This document shows positions 14,180 through 15,859 of a stretch of DNA of 15,859 nucleotides, piece by piece. The position numbers and the translations under genes are program-made. The stretch is taken from positions 1-15,859 of the forward strand of contig CAAGIW010000048.1 of assembly GCA_900770025.1 (NCBI GenBank), given 5' to 3'. The stretch is from an uncultured Prevotella sp. (GTDB lineage Bacteria > Bacteroidota > Bacteroidia > Bacteroidales > Bacteroidaceae). Each line of letters opens with the position of its first letter. The stretch's first letter is position 1. Below the pieces are notes generated by a model, which did no database searches, was not told where the DNA came from, and saw only the letters and a list, made by a program, of their open reading frames with translations.

Positions 14180-15610
14180 ATGAACAAAGTAACAAAAAAA
14201 CAATGCTTCGGCATTATCATCGGAACCCGTGCCTATTTCAATTCCGCATTGGCAAAAGACGTGAGAAAAGAGATACTGCGCATCATGGACGAGTGCGGTT
14301 ATGAGTATGTGATACTGCCCGAAGACGCCACCGTGACCGGCAGCTCATCCATAGAAACCCGTGAGGACGGCCTGAAAGTGGCTGCACAGTTCAAGGAGAA
14401 CCGCGAACGCATTGACGGTATCATCGTGTGCCTGCCTAACTTCGGTTATGAGATAGGCATCATCAATGCCATCAGTGAAGCCAACCTCAATGTGCCTGTG
14501 CTGGTACAGGCCTACGACGACTATAACGACAAGGTGGATCTGGACCAGCGTCGTGATGCCTTCTGCGGAAAGATTTCCGTGTGCAACAACCTTTATCAGT
14601 ATGGCATTCCCTTCTCTGATACCACCTATCACACCTATGATATCTATGATCCGTTGGTAAAGGCCGACATCGTGAAGTTTGCAGCCGTTTGTCGTGTGGT
14701 GAACGGTCTGCGTCACTGCCGTTTGGGACAGATAGGCACACGTCCGCTTGGTTTCAACACGTGCAGGGCCAGTGAGAAGATATTGCAGCGTGCTGGTATC
14801 ACCGTGGTTCCTGTAGATCTCTCGGAGATTCTCTACAATGCGGAGCGCATCGCCGATGACGATCCCAAGTTCCTGAAAAAGTTAGATACGATACCTGCTT
14901 ATGCCAGAGTGCCCGAAAACTATCAAGACAAGTTGCGCGTGCAGGCCAAGTTTGGTGTGGCGGTAGAAAACTGGATGGAGGCTGAACAGGTGGATGCCGT
15001 GGCCATACAGTGCTGGGACAGTTTAGAGCAGAATTACGGTTGCGCTGCCTGCGTCACCATGTCAATGCTGTCCGACAAACTCATTCCCGCAGCCTGCGAG
15101 ACCGACTTGGCTGGTGCCATCTCCATGTATGCCCTGACATTGGCCACCCAGCAGCCAGCTGCCTTGGCCGACTGGAACAACAATTTTGCGCAGGATCGCA
15201 ACAAGTGCGTATGCACCCACTGTGGCAACTTCGCCCGTGGCTTTGTGGGCAACGAAGACCTGAAGTTGGGTCCGTTGGGCGTATTGGGCCGCACCTTAGG
15301 CAAGGTTCGTACCTTCGGAGCCGTGTATGCCAAGGTATCTGAAGGTCCATTCACTTTCTTCCGCATCTCTACCGATGACCCCAAGGGCATTATCAAGGCC
15401 TATTTAGGCAAGGGCGAGATAACGAACGACCCGTATGGAATGGACGGATGTATTGCCGTGACCAAGGTGAACAACCTGCAGCAGTTGCTGAAGTATATCT
15501 GCCGCAATGCCTTTGAACATCATGTGGCATTAGTGCGCACCGATGTGGTGGATGTGTTGCGTGATGCTATGGAGAACTACTTGGGCTGGGATCTCTATAC
15601 CCACGAGTGA
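14180..15610 (+). CDS. L-fucose/L-arabinose isomerase family protein
   Basis: The protein has 476 residues and is related to the FucI/AraA superfamily (COG2407 type), metal-dependent aldose-ketose isomerases. Visible blocks are GIIIGTRAYFNSALA (11-25), a Rossmann-like N-domain with IIVCLPNFGYE (81-91), and QCWDSLEQNYGC (277-288). CETDLAGAISMYAL (306-319) follows, where E307 and D309 are candidate metal ligands, then HCGNF (347-351) and a C-terminal EHHVALVRTDVVDVLRDAM block (446-464). An odd cluster, C343-V-C345-T-H-C348, precedes GN. The gap to the kinase is 23 bp of A-rich sequence, so it is the fourth gene of the operon. It would supply the ketose for the kinase. In the apiose reading it is the D-apiose isomerase candidate, but other aldoses are possible. 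Confidence 0.85.
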   Translation: MNKVTKKQCFGIIIGTRAYFNSALAKDVRKEILRIMDECGYEYVILPEDATVTGSSSIETREDGLKVAAQFKENRERIDGIIVCLPNFGYEIGIINAISEANLNVPVLVQAYDDYNDKVDLDQRRDAFCGKISVCNNLYQYGIPFSDTTYHTYDIYDPLVKADIVKFAAVCRVVNGLRHCRLGQIGTRPLGFNTCRASEKILQRAGITVVPVDLSEILYNAERIADDDPKFLKKLDTIPAYARVPENYQDKLRVQAKFGVAVENWMEAEQVDAVAIQCWDSLEQNYGCAACVTMSMLSDKLIPAACETDLAGAISMYALTLATQQPAALADWNNNFAQDRNKCVCTHCGNFARGFVGNEDLKLGPLGVLGRTLGKVRTFGAVYAKVSEGPFTFFRISTDDPKGIIKAYLGKGEITNDPYGMDGCIAVTKVNNLQQLLKYICRNAFEHHVALVRTDVVDVLRDAMENYLGWDLYTHE

Positions 15611-15631
15611 GGTCGTTACACGAAATTAAAA

Positions 15632-15712
15632 AATTAAAGGATTAAAGAATTAAACCTGTTGTCATCATCATGCTAATGAACAATTATGGTTTAATTCTTT
15701 AATCCTTTAATT
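15632..15712. repeat. Perfect 25-bp inverted repeat downstream of the carbohydrate operon
   Basis: Arms 15632-15656 and 15688-15712 are perfect reverse complements, AT-rich, with a 31-nt loop (15657-15687). The repeat starts 22 bp after the isomerase stop. It could act as a bidirectional terminator if the right-hand partial gene is real, though no T run follows it. The loop holds the second copy of the 21-nt motif also found at 98-118. Confidence 0.8.
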
Positions 15713-15747
15713 CCTAATTCCAAACTCCAAATTCGTAATTCGAAACT
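15713..15747 (-). repeat. Five tandem heptamers (heptamer array C)
   Basis: Read on the minus strand, 15747-15713 divides exactly into AGTTTCG, AATTACG, AATTTGG, AGTTTGG and AATTAGG. It abuts the right arm of the 25-bp inverted repeat, whose own sequence continues the same ARTT-rich style. It belongs to the same family as the arrays at 9434-9482 and 9780-9807. Confidence 0.75.
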
Positions 15748-15755
15748 CTATTCTT

Positions 15756-15857
15756 TTATCCCTCAAATCCGCAACTATGCGCATAATATGATATAGAAGC
15801 GAAAAGAATCAGCATCGATAGTAAAAAGAGGGTACAGAGCATCGAATGTCGCCATAA
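15756..15857 (-). CDS. Possible 3' end of a membrane-protein gene entering from the right
   Basis: On the minus strand an open frame enters from the window edge and ends at TAA (15758-15756), giving 33 residues. About 20 of them are strongly hydrophobic (around LCTLFLLSMLILFASISYYA), like a transmembrane helix, with a short tail ending CGFEG. No start is visible and the piece is short, so it may be chance. If real, it converges with the isomerase gene, and the 25-bp inverted repeat sits between them. Confidence 0.3.
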   Translation of the reverse strand, partial: LWRHSMLCTLFLLSMLILFASISYYAHSCGFEG

Positions 15858-15859
15858 AG

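Overview
The window looks like a chromosomal segment of a Bacteroidota bacterium, most likely Prevotella or a close relative. Several things point there. The intergenic regions carry -7 elements of the Bacteroidetes form TAnnTTTG. Start codons are preceded by A-rich leaders instead of Shine-Dalgarno sequences. The gene content includes a DUF4369/TlpA-type thioredoxin protein, a Nif3 plus zinc-ribbon coiled-coil pair, a helix-hairpin-helix (HhH) outer-membrane barrel protein and an HsdR_N protein divergent from holA. The genus is inferred, not proven. I see no rRNA, tRNA, insertion sequence, prophage gene or CRISPR array.

Layout from left to right. (1) 182-2676, minus strand: a two-gene sulfur-assimilation operon, metY then cysK, joined by an ATGA overlap, with a promoter at its head and a hairpin terminator at its end. 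(2) 2835-3935, plus: a periplasmic or lipid-anchored thiol-disulfide protein. (3) 3981-4068: four tandem 22-bp repeats. (4) 4199-7815, plus: a Nif3-like protein, a coiled-coil zinc-ribbon protein and an HhH plus beta-barrel outer-membrane protein in one tight operon. (5) 7825-9428: a small HsdR_N nuclease-fold protein (minus) divergent from holA (plus), with the two promoters close together. (6) 9429-9778: a gene-free stretch with a heptamer-periodic array and a second 22-bp repeat array. (7) 9779-10720, minus: a FabK/nitronate monooxygenase-like flavoprotein. (8) 10874-15610, plus: a four-gene carbohydrate operon. (9) 15611-15859: a perfect 25-bp inverted repeat, another heptamer array and possibly the end of a convergent gene.

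How the genes work together. MetY and CysK both use sulfide, to make homocysteine and cysteine respectively. The 10874-15610 operon encodes a split transketolase (two subunits), an FGGY sugar kinase and a fucose/arabinose-isomerase-like protein. Together these form a complete aldose to ketose to ketose-phosphate to C2-transfer route with no aldolase. This is the enzyme set of the published non-oxidative D-apiose pathway, which would suit a plant-fibre-degrading Prevotella, but the substrate is inferred.

The least explained features are the two 22-bp arrays. They share an A4/T4 palindromic scaffold, have 7-nt cores that differ between arrays and occur in both orientations, and end in the same sequence. 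A separate 7-bp-periodic repeat occurs at three intergenic sites.
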